Assembly: GCA_034439975.1 (NCBI GenBank) | Contig: JAWXBK010000124.1 | Coordinates: forward strand, 1-20,732 | Direction of reading: 5' to 3' | Source: JAWXBK01 sp034439975 | GTDB taxonomy: Bacteria; Pseudomonadota; Alphaproteobacteria; Dongiales; Dongiaceae | DNA: 20,732 bases | Shown: in pieces, positions 14,161 to 20,732 of the stretch | How the letters are laid out: each line of letters opens with the position of its first letter | Position numbering within the stretch: the stretch's first letter is position 1 | Translations under genes and position numbers: made by a program | Notes under the pieces: generated by a model | What the model saw: the letters and a program-made list of their open reading frames with translations, nothing else | Databases searched by the model: none | Told to the model about the DNA's origin: nothing

Positions 14161-14182
14161 CGCTGGTAACCGGAACCGTCGA

Positions 14183-14581
14183 TCAGCCGATCTTGCCGCC
14201 GCGCTTGGCGTCAATGCTCCACGGGCCGGGGCCCGCGCACATCAGATAGAGGAACACGAAGCAGTACATGATCGCGAGTTCGCCGCCGTTCTGGATCGGG
14301 AAGAAGCCCAGCGGGGCATGGATCCAGAAATAGGCAACCGCCATCATGCCCGCCAGCACGAACGCAACCGGCCGGGTGAGCAGGCCGAGCACAATGAGAA
14401 CGCCGCCGACCAGTTCGAAAATGCCGGCGATGCCGCCCGGCGACATGAGCGGCGGCGCGTCGATCGGGGGAAATCCGAGAAGCTTCCCGGTACCGTGCTG
14501 CAGGAAGAGCAAGCCGGTCATAATGCGCAGAACACTCAACATGCGCGGCGCCCATGCCGCCGTCGTATTCTCGATAGCCAT
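14183..14581 (-). CDS. DoxX-family membrane protein
   Basis: A 132-residue integral membrane protein with four hydrophobic helices. The DoxX signature is clear: an early LRIMTGLLFLQHGTGKLLG, then GIAGIFELVGGVLIVLGLLTRP, AFVLAGMMAVAYFWIHAP and ELAIMYCFVFLYLMCAGPGPWSID. DoxX relatives include a subunit of archaeal thiosulfate:quinone oxidoreductase and actinobacterial oxidative-stress complexes, but most bacterial members have no defined activity. A strong ribosome site, GGGGAAGGAT, lies just upstream of ATG 14581. It is 60 bases downstream of secB and followed by a terminator, so it may be read from the secB promoter or a short one of its own. Confidence 0.88.
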   Translation of the reverse strand: MAIENTTAAWAPRMLSVLRIMTGLLFLQHGTGKLLGFPPIDAPPLMSPGGIAGIFELVGGVLIVLGLLTRPVAFVLAGMMAVAYFWIHAPLGFFPIQNGGELAIMYCFVFLYLMCAGPGPWSIDAKRGGKIG

Positions 14582-14641
14582 GTCCAGATCCTTCCCCTCG
14601 TTTCAGGTTCAGTCAGTGGCAGCCGACGCACACGCCGCGTC

Positions 14642-15193
14642 TCAGGCGTTGCCCGTGGTTTCGACGCCGGCTAATACACCGGGCCCGGCGCCGGCACCCC
14701 GCGCCTTGAGCTGCTCCATGTAATGCAGCTCGAAATTGATCGGATTGACGAGCATCGCGCGGAAGCCGCCGGCCTGCACCATGTCAGCGACGATCTGACG
14801 CGCGAAGGGAAACAGCAGCCGCGGCACCTTCACCATCAGCGACGGCTCGAGCTGGTTGCCGGGAATATTGTCGAAGCGCACGACGCCGGCATATTGCACG
14901 TCGGCGATATAGGCGATGCGATCCTCGAGCCGCGCTTCGACGCGCAGCAGCAGAACGCATTCATAGGTGTGGCCGCCTTCGTCGGGCAGCCGGTTCGCCT
15001 TGATGTCGACCTTCACGACACCCTGCGGCACCTGCGGCGCGTGTTTGAGGATCTCGGGCGCGTGCGGCGCCTCGAAGGAAAGATCCTTCAGATACTGCAC
15101 CAGCAGCGCGAGCTTCGGCCCTTCGGCCGTGGTGTCCGCCAGAAACGGGTCGGGAATCAGGCGAAACTCGTCGTTACTGCGGTCGGCGGCCAT
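14642..15193 (-). CDS. secB: Protein-export chaperone SecB
   Basis: A 183-residue homotetrameric cytosolic chaperone that keeps precursors unfolded and hands them to SecA. The core motifs are present: LALLVQYLKDLSFEAPHAPEIL, VDIKANRLPDEGGHTYECVLLLRVEA, IADVQYAGVVRFDNIP, PRLLFPFARQIVADMVQAGGFRAMLVNPINFELHYMEQL being the conserved C-terminal half. Both termini are longer than in Escherichia coli, as in many alphaproteobacteria. ATG 15193 has AGGA at 15204-15201 (minus strand), seven bases upstream. In many alphaproteobacteria secB is next to fxsA and a divergent Tim44-like gene; here a histidine phosphatase gene stands between. Confidence 0.96.
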   Translation of the reverse strand: MAADRSNDEFRLIPDPFLADTTAEGPKLALLVQYLKDLSFEAPHAPEILKHAPQVPQGVVKVDIKANRLPDEGGHTYECVLLLRVEARLEDRIAYIADVQYAGVVRFDNIPGNQLEPSLMVKVPRLLFPFARQIVADMVQAGGFRAMLVNPINFELHYMEQLKARGAGAGPGVLAGVETTGNA

Positions 15194-15204
15194 GGTTGAA
15201 TCCT

Positions 15205-15222
15205 AAATCGGTCCAAATCGGT
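15205..15222 (-). promoter_or_regulatory. Direct repeat immediately upstream of the secB ribosome site
   Basis: AAATCGGT occurs at 15205-15212 and again at 15215-15222 on the plus strand, exactly ten bases apart, which places both copies on the same face of the DNA. It abuts the AGGA of secB. A repressor site or mRNA element is possible; chance cannot be ruled out. Confidence 0.25.
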
Positions 15223-15288
15223 TACGAACAGGCTCCGGTTACCACGCCACGGCCAGCGCCACAATCGGCGCGGGCCGCTGCGCCCGGA

Positions 15289-15317
15289 TCGACCGGCCGA
15301 TCGGCAAGGCCGGTCGA
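15289..15317. other. Intergenic hairpin after the histidine phosphatase gene
   Basis: TCGACCGGCC (15289-15298) and GGCCGGTCGA (15308-15317) form a perfect ten-base stem with a nine-base loop between the histidine phosphatase stop and secB. No T tract follows on either strand, so it is at best a weak terminator or an mRNA-stabilising structure. Confidence 0.35.
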
Positions 15318-15359
15318 GGGGCGCGAGGTCCGGACGGTCCTGGTGCGAGTTAACGGATA

Positions 15360-15917
15360 TTACGGATGGCGCGCACCAGCGGCTTCGTCGGCTTTTCCAC
15401 CGGGATCGAAGGGCAGCAGCTCGCCATTACCGATCGGCACGCCAGTCAGGCCACGGATAAAGCCCCAATGGCTGACGACTGCGACCCGTCGCCAGTCGGG
15501 ATGGCGTGCCATATGAGACCGGAAATCGCGGCAGCGGCCGAGCAACTGCTCGTCGGTCTCGTCCAGGTCGGGCCACCATTTCTCAGGCAGATGGGCAAAA
15601 TCGAGCGCCGGCCAGCGTGCGGCGAGCGCACTGCGCATGCTTCCGATATCGCAATGGAAGCGGCAATGCTCGCGCACCAGCGGCTCGATCCGGATCGGCA
15701 GACCGAGGCGGCTCGCGATGATTTCAGCGGTTTCGAGCGCCCGCGTATAGGGGCTCGCGACCAGCTCGGCGATGTCCCGCTCGGCCAGGGCCACGGCCGC
15801 CGCTTCGGCCTGGCGTTTGCCCTCGTCGGTCAGACGCGGGTCGGGAATGCCCGGGTCCACCCGGGTCACGCTGTAGACGACATTGAACTCCGACTGGCCG
15901 TGGCGGACGAGGATCAT
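15360..15917 (-). CDS. Histidine phosphatase (phosphoglycerate mutase-like) family protein
   Basis: A 185-residue protein with the phospho-His signature ILVRHGQSEFN at the start (His6), LTDEGKRQAEAAAVAL, the active-site arginine in ASPYTRALETAE, and the second histidine in VVSHWGFIRG (His150). This branch includes phosphatases for small phosphoesters as well as cofactor-dependent phosphoglycerate mutases. The short length and lack of mutase-specific insertions favour a phosphatase of unknown substrate. ATG 15917 begins exactly at the motif; the longer in-frame extension to 16052 is unlike the family and would run into the promoter region of the divergent Tim44-like gene. Confidence 0.85.
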   Translation of the reverse strand: MILVRHGQSEFNVVYSVTRVDPGIPDPRLTDEGKRQAEAAAVALAERDIAELVASPYTRALETAEIIASRLGLPIRIEPLVREHCRFHCDIGSMRSALAARWPALDFAHLPEKWWPDLDETDEQLLGRCRDFRSHMARHPDWRRVAVVSHWGFIRGLTGVPIGNGELLPFDPGGKADEAAGARHP

Positions 15918-15981
15918 GGCGGGTGTTTTCTTTCGGGTGCGGGGATTCCCCGGAACGAGCGGGGTATTGCTGGCAGGCGCC

Positions 15982-16010
15982 TTGCCCGGCGGCGCCCACT
16001 CGCTTATGTA
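15982..16010 (+). promoter_or_regulatory. Candidate promoter of the Tim44-like gene
   Basis: TTGCCC (15982-15987) and TATGTA (16005-16010) are separated by 17 bases, within the 182-base gap between the divergent histidine phosphatase and Tim44-like genes. A start near 16017 gives an 83-base leader. The minus-strand promoter in the same gap was not identified. Confidence 0.4.
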
Positions 16011-16099
16011 ACCTGCGTCGGCAACGCTTTGAAGCCCCGGCGCTTCCGGCACCGCAAGCCGCGTCGCGAGGGGCGATGCGCGATCGGGCAGAACGGTTC

Positions 16100-16828
16100 A
16101 TGGATAGTTTTCCCTATATCGACATCCTGTTCTTCGCCGCGGTTGCGGCGTTCCTGGTATTTCGTCTGCGCAATGTGCTGGGCAAGAAGATCGGGAACGA
16201 GAATCCCGAACATGCACGGCGCGATCGCGCGATGCGCAAGGACGAGCGGGACCGCGCGGAAACCGACCGGCCCGATGCCGACGACAAGATCGTTCAACTT
16301 CCCGACCTGACGTCGAAACCCGATCTCGGCGCGGAAGAGGCAGCGGCGGCAGCCGAGATTCGCGGCGAGCCGGGCAGCGTCGCGGCGGGGCTGCAGAAAA
16401 TTCAGCGCGCCGATCCCTCGTTTACGCCGGATGGTTTCCTCGGCGGCGCGCGGGCCGCCTTCGAGTCGATTGTGCAGGCTTTCGCCGCAGGCGATCTGCG
16501 ATCGCTGAAGCCGCTTCTGAGCGAGACCGTGTTCGATCAGTTCCGCCAGGTGGTCAAGACGCGCGAGACCGCCGGACAAACGCTCGAGACGACGCTGGTC
16601 GGCATCGACAAGGCGGATATCATCGAGGCCGACATGCGCGACCGCACGGCCGTCGTCACCGTCTCGTTCCGCTCGGAACAGGTCAATGTGATCCGCGACA
16701 AAGACGGCAACGCGGTCGAGGGCGATGCGACACATGTCGACAGGATCACCGACATCTGGACCTTTGCCCGCAATACGCGCTCGCGCGATCCGAACTGGAC
16801 GTTGATCGCGACGCGCAGTCCGAACTAG
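16100..16828 (+). CDS. Tim44-like domain protein (TimA-type)
   Basis: A 242-residue protein with one N-terminal membrane helix (about residues 7-22, IDILFFAAVAAFLVFRLRNVLG). A charged linker rich in Arg, Asp and Ala follows, then a C-terminal Tim44/mL45-type domain (about 110-240) with GGARAAFESIVQAFAAGDLRSLKPLL, VFDQFRQVVKTRE and a closing WTFARNTRSRDPNWTLIAT. Mitochondrial Tim44 tethers the import motor; the alphaproteobacterial homologue is an inner-membrane-associated protein whose role is not well defined. ATG 16100 fits the usual short N-terminus. It lies 10 bases upstream of mltA, an arrangement conserved in alphaproteobacteria, and was probably the first gene of that operon. Confidence 0.92.
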   Translation: MDSFPYIDILFFAAVAAFLVFRLRNVLGKKIGNENPEHARRDRAMRKDERDRAETDRPDADDKIVQLPDLTSKPDLGAEEAAAAAEIRGEPGSVAAGLQKIQRADPSFTPDGFLGGARAAFESIVQAFAAGDLRSLKPLLSETVFDQFRQVVKTRETAGQTLETTLVGIDKADIIEADMRDRTAVVTVSFRSEQVNVIRDKDGNAVEGDATHVDRITDIWTFARNTRSRDPNWTLIATRSPN

Positions 16829-16838
16829 AGCCGATTCG

Positions 16839-18164
16839 ATGAACGCGCACGGGGGATCGACGATGTCGTCGGCGATATCGCCACAAGCAACGCCGGACAT
16901 ACGGCGCGAAACCCATCGAGTCGGAATCAGTCGAAGCGCCGGTGCCTTGTTTGCCGTTCTGCTGCTGGCCGCCTGCGCGGGCGGCAAGCCGTCCAGCGAG
17001 CCGGTCGAGCCGGTCCAGCCGGCGCCGGCGCCCGCACCCACCGCCGATGCGGGCGATGCGCTGTATCTGACGCCGGCAACCTTCGAGCAGCTTCCGGGCT
17101 GGTCCGAAGATCCCATGTCGGCGGCGCTGCCCGCGCTGCTGCGCAGTTGCCAGAAGCTGGTCGAAAGCCCGCCCGAGACGCCGGTCGGACCGAACGGCTT
17201 TGCCGGCACGGTCGCGGACTGGATTCCGCTCTGCAACACCGCCTGGGGCCTGACGCCGCGCGACGATATCGATATGCGCGCTTTCATGTCGCGCTGGTTC
17301 GCGCCGTTCCTCGTTTCCGGTGCCGACGGTGCCGATGGCTTGTTCACCGGCTATTACGAGCCCGAGCTGTACGGATCGCTGACGCCGTCGCCGCAATATC
17401 CCGTCGCACTCTACCGCGCGCCCGACGATATGGTGACGGTGCCGCTCGGCCCGTTCCGCACCGACCTTGAAGGCGAGAACATCGTCGGCCGTGTCGATGG
17501 CACGCGCTTCGTGCCTTACTACAGCCACCAGGAAATCGATCAGGGTGTGCTCGCCGGCCGCGGCCTCGAACTGCTCTATGTCGACGATCCGATCGCAGCC
17601 TTCTTCCTGCATATTCAGGGTTCGGGCCGTGTATTTCTGGATGACGGCACCGAAATGCGCGTCGGCTATGCCGGCAAGAACGGCAGGCCCTATGTGCCGA
17701 TCGGCCGCGTGCTGGCCGATCGCGGCGAGATTCCGCTCGACCAGGTGTCGTTGCAATCGATCCGCGCCTGGCTCGAAGCCAATCCCGATCGGGCCAGGGA
17801 AGTGATGTATCAGAATCCCTCCTTCATCTTCTTCCAGCGGATCGACGGCGAAGGTCCGATCGGCGCGCAGGGCGTGGTGCTGATGCCGAGCCGCTCGATC
17901 GCCGTCGATACGCGACTGCTGCCGCTCGGCGTACCGCTCTATGTCGATACGGTATGGCCGGCCGGTGTCGACCAGGGATTGCCGATGCGCCGGCTGATGA
18001 TTGCGCAGGACACCGGCGGCGCGATCCGCGGTCCCGTGCGCGGCGACATCTATTGGGGCAGCGGCGAGATCGCCGGCGAATTTGCCGGCGCGATGAAATC
18101 GCAGGGCCGCTATTACCTGCTGCTGCCGCTGACCGTCGCCGAGCGTCGGGCGCAATCGAGTTGA
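16839..18164 (+). CDS. mltA: Membrane-bound lytic murein transglycosylase A
   Basis: A 441-residue outer-membrane lipoprotein that cleaves peptidoglycan between N-acetylmuramic acid and N-acetylglucosamine with formation of the 1,6-anhydro ring. The signal sequence ends in the lipobox LLLAAC with Cys46 followed by Ala, which predicts outer-membrane sorting. A proline-rich linker (about 55-65) leads to the MltA domain with GLFTGYYEPELYGSL and FLHIQGSGRVFL. The C-terminal 3D domain has MIAQDTGGAIRGPVRGDIYWGSG with the catalytic aspartates. ATG 16863, preceded by GGGGGA, is an alternative start that would shorten the N-region by eight residues. The smr gene that often follows is not present; lutA comes next. 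Confidence 0.95.
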   Translation: MNAHGGSTMSSAISPQATPDIRRETHRVGISRSAGALFAVLLLAACAGGKPSSEPVEPVQPAPAPAPTADAGDALYLTPATFEQLPGWSEDPMSAALPALLRSCQKLVESPPETPVGPNGFAGTVADWIPLCNTAWGLTPRDDIDMRAFMSRWFAPFLVSGADGADGLFTGYYEPELYGSLTPSPQYPVALYRAPDDMVTVPLGPFRTDLEGENIVGRVDGTRFVPYYSHQEIDQGVLAGRGLELLYVDDPIAAFFLHIQGSGRVFLDDGTEMRVGYAGKNGRPYVPIGRVLADRGEIPLDQVSLQSIRAWLEANPDRAREVMYQNPSFIFFQRIDGEGPIGAQGVVLMPSRSIAVDTRLLPLGVPLYVDTVWPAGVDQGLPMRRLMIAQDTGGAIRGPVRGDIYWGSGEIAGEFAGAMKSQGRYYLLLPLTVAERRAQSS

Positions 18165-18223
18165 GCGCGGCGGCGCCCGCGTCGCTCGCCCCACCGGTTT
18201 CCCCGGTGGTTTTGGGGACGGGT

Positions 18224-19012
18224 GTGCGACCGCGCGTCGGGCTTCTGGTTACCTGTCTGGTCGATCTGTTCCGTCCGCAAGCAGGGTTCGCCGCCGTTGC
18301 GCTGCTCGAGGCCGCCGGCTGCGACGTGGTCGTGCCGCCGGCCCAGACCTGTTGTGGCCAGCCCGCGTACAACAGCGGCGATCGGGCAGACGCGATCGCG
18401 ATCGCGCGGCAGACGATCGAGCAGTTCGAGCCTTTCGATCATATCGTCGTGCCGTCCGGCTCCTGTGCCGGCATGCTGCGGGTGCATTATCCCGCTCTGT
18501 TTGCCGACGATCCCGATTGGGCGGCGCGTGCGAACAAGCTCGCGGCGAAGACCTTCGAGCTGACACAGTTCCTGGTTCGTCGCGAGGCGGCGTTCGCGAT
18601 CACGGCCGAGCATGACGGGGCGGTTGCGTTCCACGATTCCTGTTCGGCGCTGCGCGAGATGAAATCGATCGCGGAACCGAGAGCGCTGCTGCGCGCGGTG
18701 CGCGGGCTGACTTTGCGCGATCTCGCGGACCCCGAAGCCTGTTGCGGATTCGGTGGCACGTTCTGCGTCAAATATCCCGCGATCTCGGATGACATGGTGA
18801 CGCGCAAGGCGGCCGACATCGTGGCGACCGGCGCCGACACGCTCGCCTCCTGCGATCTCGGCTGCCTGCTCAACATCGCCGGCAAGCTTTCGCGCGAAGG
18901 CAAGGCGACGCGCTGCTTCCATGTCGCGGAAATCCTCGCCGGCCTTGGCGACGCGCCGGCGATTGGCGAAGCGCGGGGCGGCGAAGCATCGCCCGGTCGC
19001 GTGACACCATGA
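18224..19012 (+). CDS. lutA: Lactate utilization protein LutA (CCG-domain Fe-S oxidoreductase subunit)
   Basis: A 262-residue protein of the LutA/YkgE family, part of the LutABC complex that oxidises L-lactate to pyruvate. It has two cysteine-rich (CCG) domains: the first with LLVTCLVDLFRP (Cys11) and QTCCGQPAYNSG (Cys43-44), the second with FHDSCSALREM and EACCGFGGTF (Cys173-174). These pairs usually bind an iron-sulfur cluster. The start is GTG 18224, since GGGGA (18214-18218) lies just upstream and homologues begin near RVGLLVTC. TTG 18161, overlapping the mltA stop, would add 21 unlikely Ala/Pro-rich residues. The gene ends in an ATGA overlap with lutB. Confidence 0.9.
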   Translation: MRPRVGLLVTCLVDLFRPQAGFAAVALLEAAGCDVVVPPAQTCCGQPAYNSGDRADAIAIARQTIEQFEPFDHIVVPSGSCAGMLRVHYPALFADDPDWAARANKLAAKTFELTQFLVRREAAFAITAEHDGAVAFHDSCSALREMKSIAEPRALLRAVRGLTLRDLADPEACCGFGGTFCVKYPAISDDMVTRKAADIVATGADTLASCDLGCLLNIAGKLSREGKATRCFHVAEILAGLGDAPAIGEARGGEASPGRVTP

Positions 19013-20430
19013 GCACCATCACCAGCGCCCGCTTCGGCGAGAATGCGCGCGCCGCCCTTGCCGACAAACAGCTTCAGGTCGCGCTCGGCCATGTGCGAAT
19101 CAACTTCATTGAAAAACGCGCCAAGGCGATCGCCGCGCTGCCCGAGTTCGATGCGCTGCGCGATGCCGCGCGCGATATTCGCGATCATGTGCTGAACCAT
19201 CTCGATCTCTATCTCGAACGCTTCGAGGCGAAGGTGATCGAGCATGGCGGCCAGGTACATTGGTGCGCGAGCGCCGAAGACGCGCGCGCGACCATTCTTT
19301 CGATCTGCCGCGAGGCCGACGCGAAGACCGTCACCAAGGGCAAGACCATGATCGGCGAGGAGATCGGCATCAACGATTTCCTCGCGGCGAACGACATCGT
19401 GCCGGTCGAAACCGATCTCGGCGAATATATCATCCAGCTTCGTGGCGAAACGCCAAGCCACCTGATCGCGCCGGCGATCCATGTCACCAAGAACCAGGTT
19501 TCGGATACGTTTCGCACACATCACACCGACCTCGATCCGATGCGCTCGCTCGAAGAGCCGCAGACTTTGCTCGCCGAGGCGCGCGACAAACTGCGCAGCA
19601 AGTTTCTCGCCGCCGACGTAGGCATCACGGGCGCCAATTTCCTGATCGCCGCAACCGGCCAAGGCGTGATCGTCACCAACGAAGGCAACGGCGATTTGAC
19701 CCAGACTTTGCCGAAGACGCAGATCGTTCTGGCCTCGATCGAGAAGATTGCGCCGACCCTCGAGGACGCAAGCGTGCTGCTGCGTGTGCTCGCGCGCTCG
19801 GCGACCGGCCAGGAGATGTCGGTCTATACCAGCTTCACGACGGGGCCCCGTCGCGCCGGAGATCTCGACGGACCGGAAAATTTTCATGTCGTGATTGTCG
19901 ACAACGGTCGCAGCCAGTATCTCGGGACCGAGTTTCAGCCGATGCTGCGCTGCATCCGCTGTGCCGCCTGTCTCAATCACTGTCCGGTCTATCAGGCGGT
20001 CGGCGGGCACGCTTATGGCTGGGTCTATTCCGGGCCGATCGGCGCGATCCTGACGCCGGCACTGGTCGGCATCGATCGCGCCTCGCCGCTGCCCGAAGCC
20101 TCAAGCCTGTGCGGACGCTGCGAGCAGGTCTGCCCGGTACGCATTCCCATTCCCTCGCTGCTGCGCCGTTGGCGCGAAGTGAGCTTCGCCGACGGTCATA
20201 GCGGCAGCCGTGCGCGGCTCGCAATCAGGCTCTGGGCTTTTGCCGCGCGCCGGCCGCTTCTTTATCGTGGCGCGAGCGCGATGGCGGCGCGGCTCATGTC
20301 GCTGGTCGGCGGCAAGCGCGGGCGAATCCGGCATATGCCCCTGGCGGCCGGCTGGACCGATATCCGCGATCTGCCGGCGCCGGCGGGGCGCACATTCATG
20401 GCGCAATGGGCGCGCGCAAAAGGGGACTGA
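19009..20430 (+). CDS. lutB: Lactate utilization iron-sulfur protein LutB
   Basis: A 473-residue protein of the LutB/YkgF family. The N-terminal two thirds form a LUD domain (KTVTKGKTMIGEEIGINDFL, ITGANFLIAATGQGVIVTNEGNGDL). A ferredoxin-like segment follows with two 4Fe-4S motifs: CIRCAACLNHCPVY (Cys315, 318, 321, 325) and CGRCEQVCPV (Cys368, 371, 375). It would shuttle electrons from lactate oxidation to the respiratory chain. It overlaps lutA by four bases, so the subunits are co-translated. The third partner gene, lutC, does not follow: the next reading frame is an unrelated membrane protein. The C-terminal 60 residues are basic and variable. Confidence 0.94.
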   Translation: MSTITSARFGENARAALADKQLQVALGHVRINFIEKRAKAIAALPEFDALRDAARDIRDHVLNHLDLYLERFEAKVIEHGGQVHWCASAEDARATILSICREADAKTVTKGKTMIGEEIGINDFLAANDIVPVETDLGEYIIQLRGETPSHLIAPAIHVTKNQVSDTFRTHHTDLDPMRSLEEPQTLLAEARDKLRSKFLAADVGITGANFLIAATGQGVIVTNEGNGDLTQTLPKTQIVLASIEKIAPTLEDASVLLRVLARSATGQEMSVYTSFTTGPRRAGDLDGPENFHVVIVDNGRSQYLGTEFQPMLRCIRCAACLNHCPVYQAVGGHAYGWVYSGPIGAILTPALVGIDRASPLPEASSLCGRCEQVCPVRIPIPSLLRRWREVSFADGHSGSRARLAIRLWAFAARRPLLYRGASAMAARLMSLVGGKRGRIRHMPLAAGWTDIRDLPAPAGRTFMAQWARAKGD

Positions 20431-20432
20431 CG

Positions 20433-20732
20433 ATGGCGGAGACGATTCATCCCAAGATGTTGCGCGCGCCCGACGATGAGCCGACCGATTACGAATGGCA
20501 CGCGGCGCTGGCATCCGCCATCCGCCGCGGCGCGGTGACGGTTGATGTCGAGTTTGCGAAGATCAATCGCAACAACATACAGGGTTTCCGCACCACCGAT
20601 TTCATCGTGCCGCCCTTCGCGCTGATTGTCGTCTCGGCCTATCTCGCGGTGCAGTTCAATCCAATTTACGGCGTTGCCCTGTTCGCCCTCGGCGCTGCGT
20701 TCATCCTGCTGGTGCTGCGGCCGCGCGCGCGG
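20433..20732 (+). CDS. Hypothetical membrane protein, N-terminal part (3' end outside window)
   Basis: A frame open from ATG 20433 to the window end, 100 codons without stop. It begins two bases after the lutB stop, and GGGGA at 20422-20426 gives a good ribosome site, so it belongs to the lut operon. The first 60 residues are soluble (MAETIHPKMLRAPDDEPTD, then YEWHAALASAIRRGAVTVD and FAKINRNNIQGFR). Two hydrophobic helices follow (about 63-77 FIVPPFALIVVSAYLAV and 80-96 GVALFALGAAFILLVL), which then end in Arg-rich residues. It is not LutC. I do not recognise the family. Confidence 0.6.
   Translation, partial: MAETIHPKMLRAPDDEPTDYEWHAALASAIRRGAVTVDVEFAKINRNNIQGFRTTDFIVPPFALIVVSAYLAVQFNPIYGVALFALGAAFILLVLRPRAR

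Overview
The window is a GC-rich chromosomal segment of an alphaproteobacterium. This rests on the gene set and order: hemE, a DUF299-type dikinase regulator, maf, aroE, coaE, dnaQ, secB, a Tim44-like protein and mltA. That block is characteristic of the class. The order or genus cannot be fixed from sequence reading alone. I saw no tRNA, rRNA, CRISPR array, transposase or phage gene.

Layout. (1) 1-1690: the 3' end of a ChaC-like gamma-glutamylcyclotransferase gene, then an ArsR-type repressor whose start codon directly follows a perfect 13-bp inverted repeat lying on a candidate promoter, and an overlapping gene for a protein with two tandem SRPBCC domains. (2) 1798-4599: a probable operon of a quinone oxidoreductase, a putative glycolipid-binding protein and a class III nucleotide cyclase with an uncharacterised N-terminal sensor region. 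(3) 4600-5108: a 20-bp-arm inverted repeat of the dispersed-repeat kind, a doubtful small reverse ORF and a clear intrinsic terminator for rho. (4) 5109-9288, minus strand: hemE, hemH, hemJ, then rho with a long structured, C-rich leader. (5) 9289-9753: a 465-bp AT-enriched intergenic region between divergent hemE and the DUF299 gene, the position of the chromosomal replication origin in Caulobacter and other alphaproteobacteria. It carries DnaA-box-like 9-mers, a paired TTAA motif and GANTC sites. (6) 9754-14067, plus strand: dikinase regulator, maf, aroE, coaE, dnaQ and a GNAT-like gene, tightly packed and often overlapping. (7) 14121-15917, minus strand: a histidine phosphatase, secB and a DoxX membrane protein, closed by a terminator. 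(8) 16100-20732, plus strand: Tim44-like protein, MltA lytic transglycosylase, LutA and LutB of lactate oxidation, and the start of a two-helix membrane protein cut by the window end.

How it fits together. Genes on both sides of the 9.3-9.75 kb gap point away from it, as expected for leading-strand genes around an origin. The left arm holds late haem biosynthesis plus Rho. The right arm holds housekeeping genes for central carbon control, nucleotide-pool sanitation, shikimate, coenzyme A, proofreading, protein export and envelope maintenance. The most notable non-housekeeping items are the putative origin, the ArsR/tandem-SRPBCC pair with its operator, the cyclase operon and the inverted repeat that has entered the end of a small ORF.
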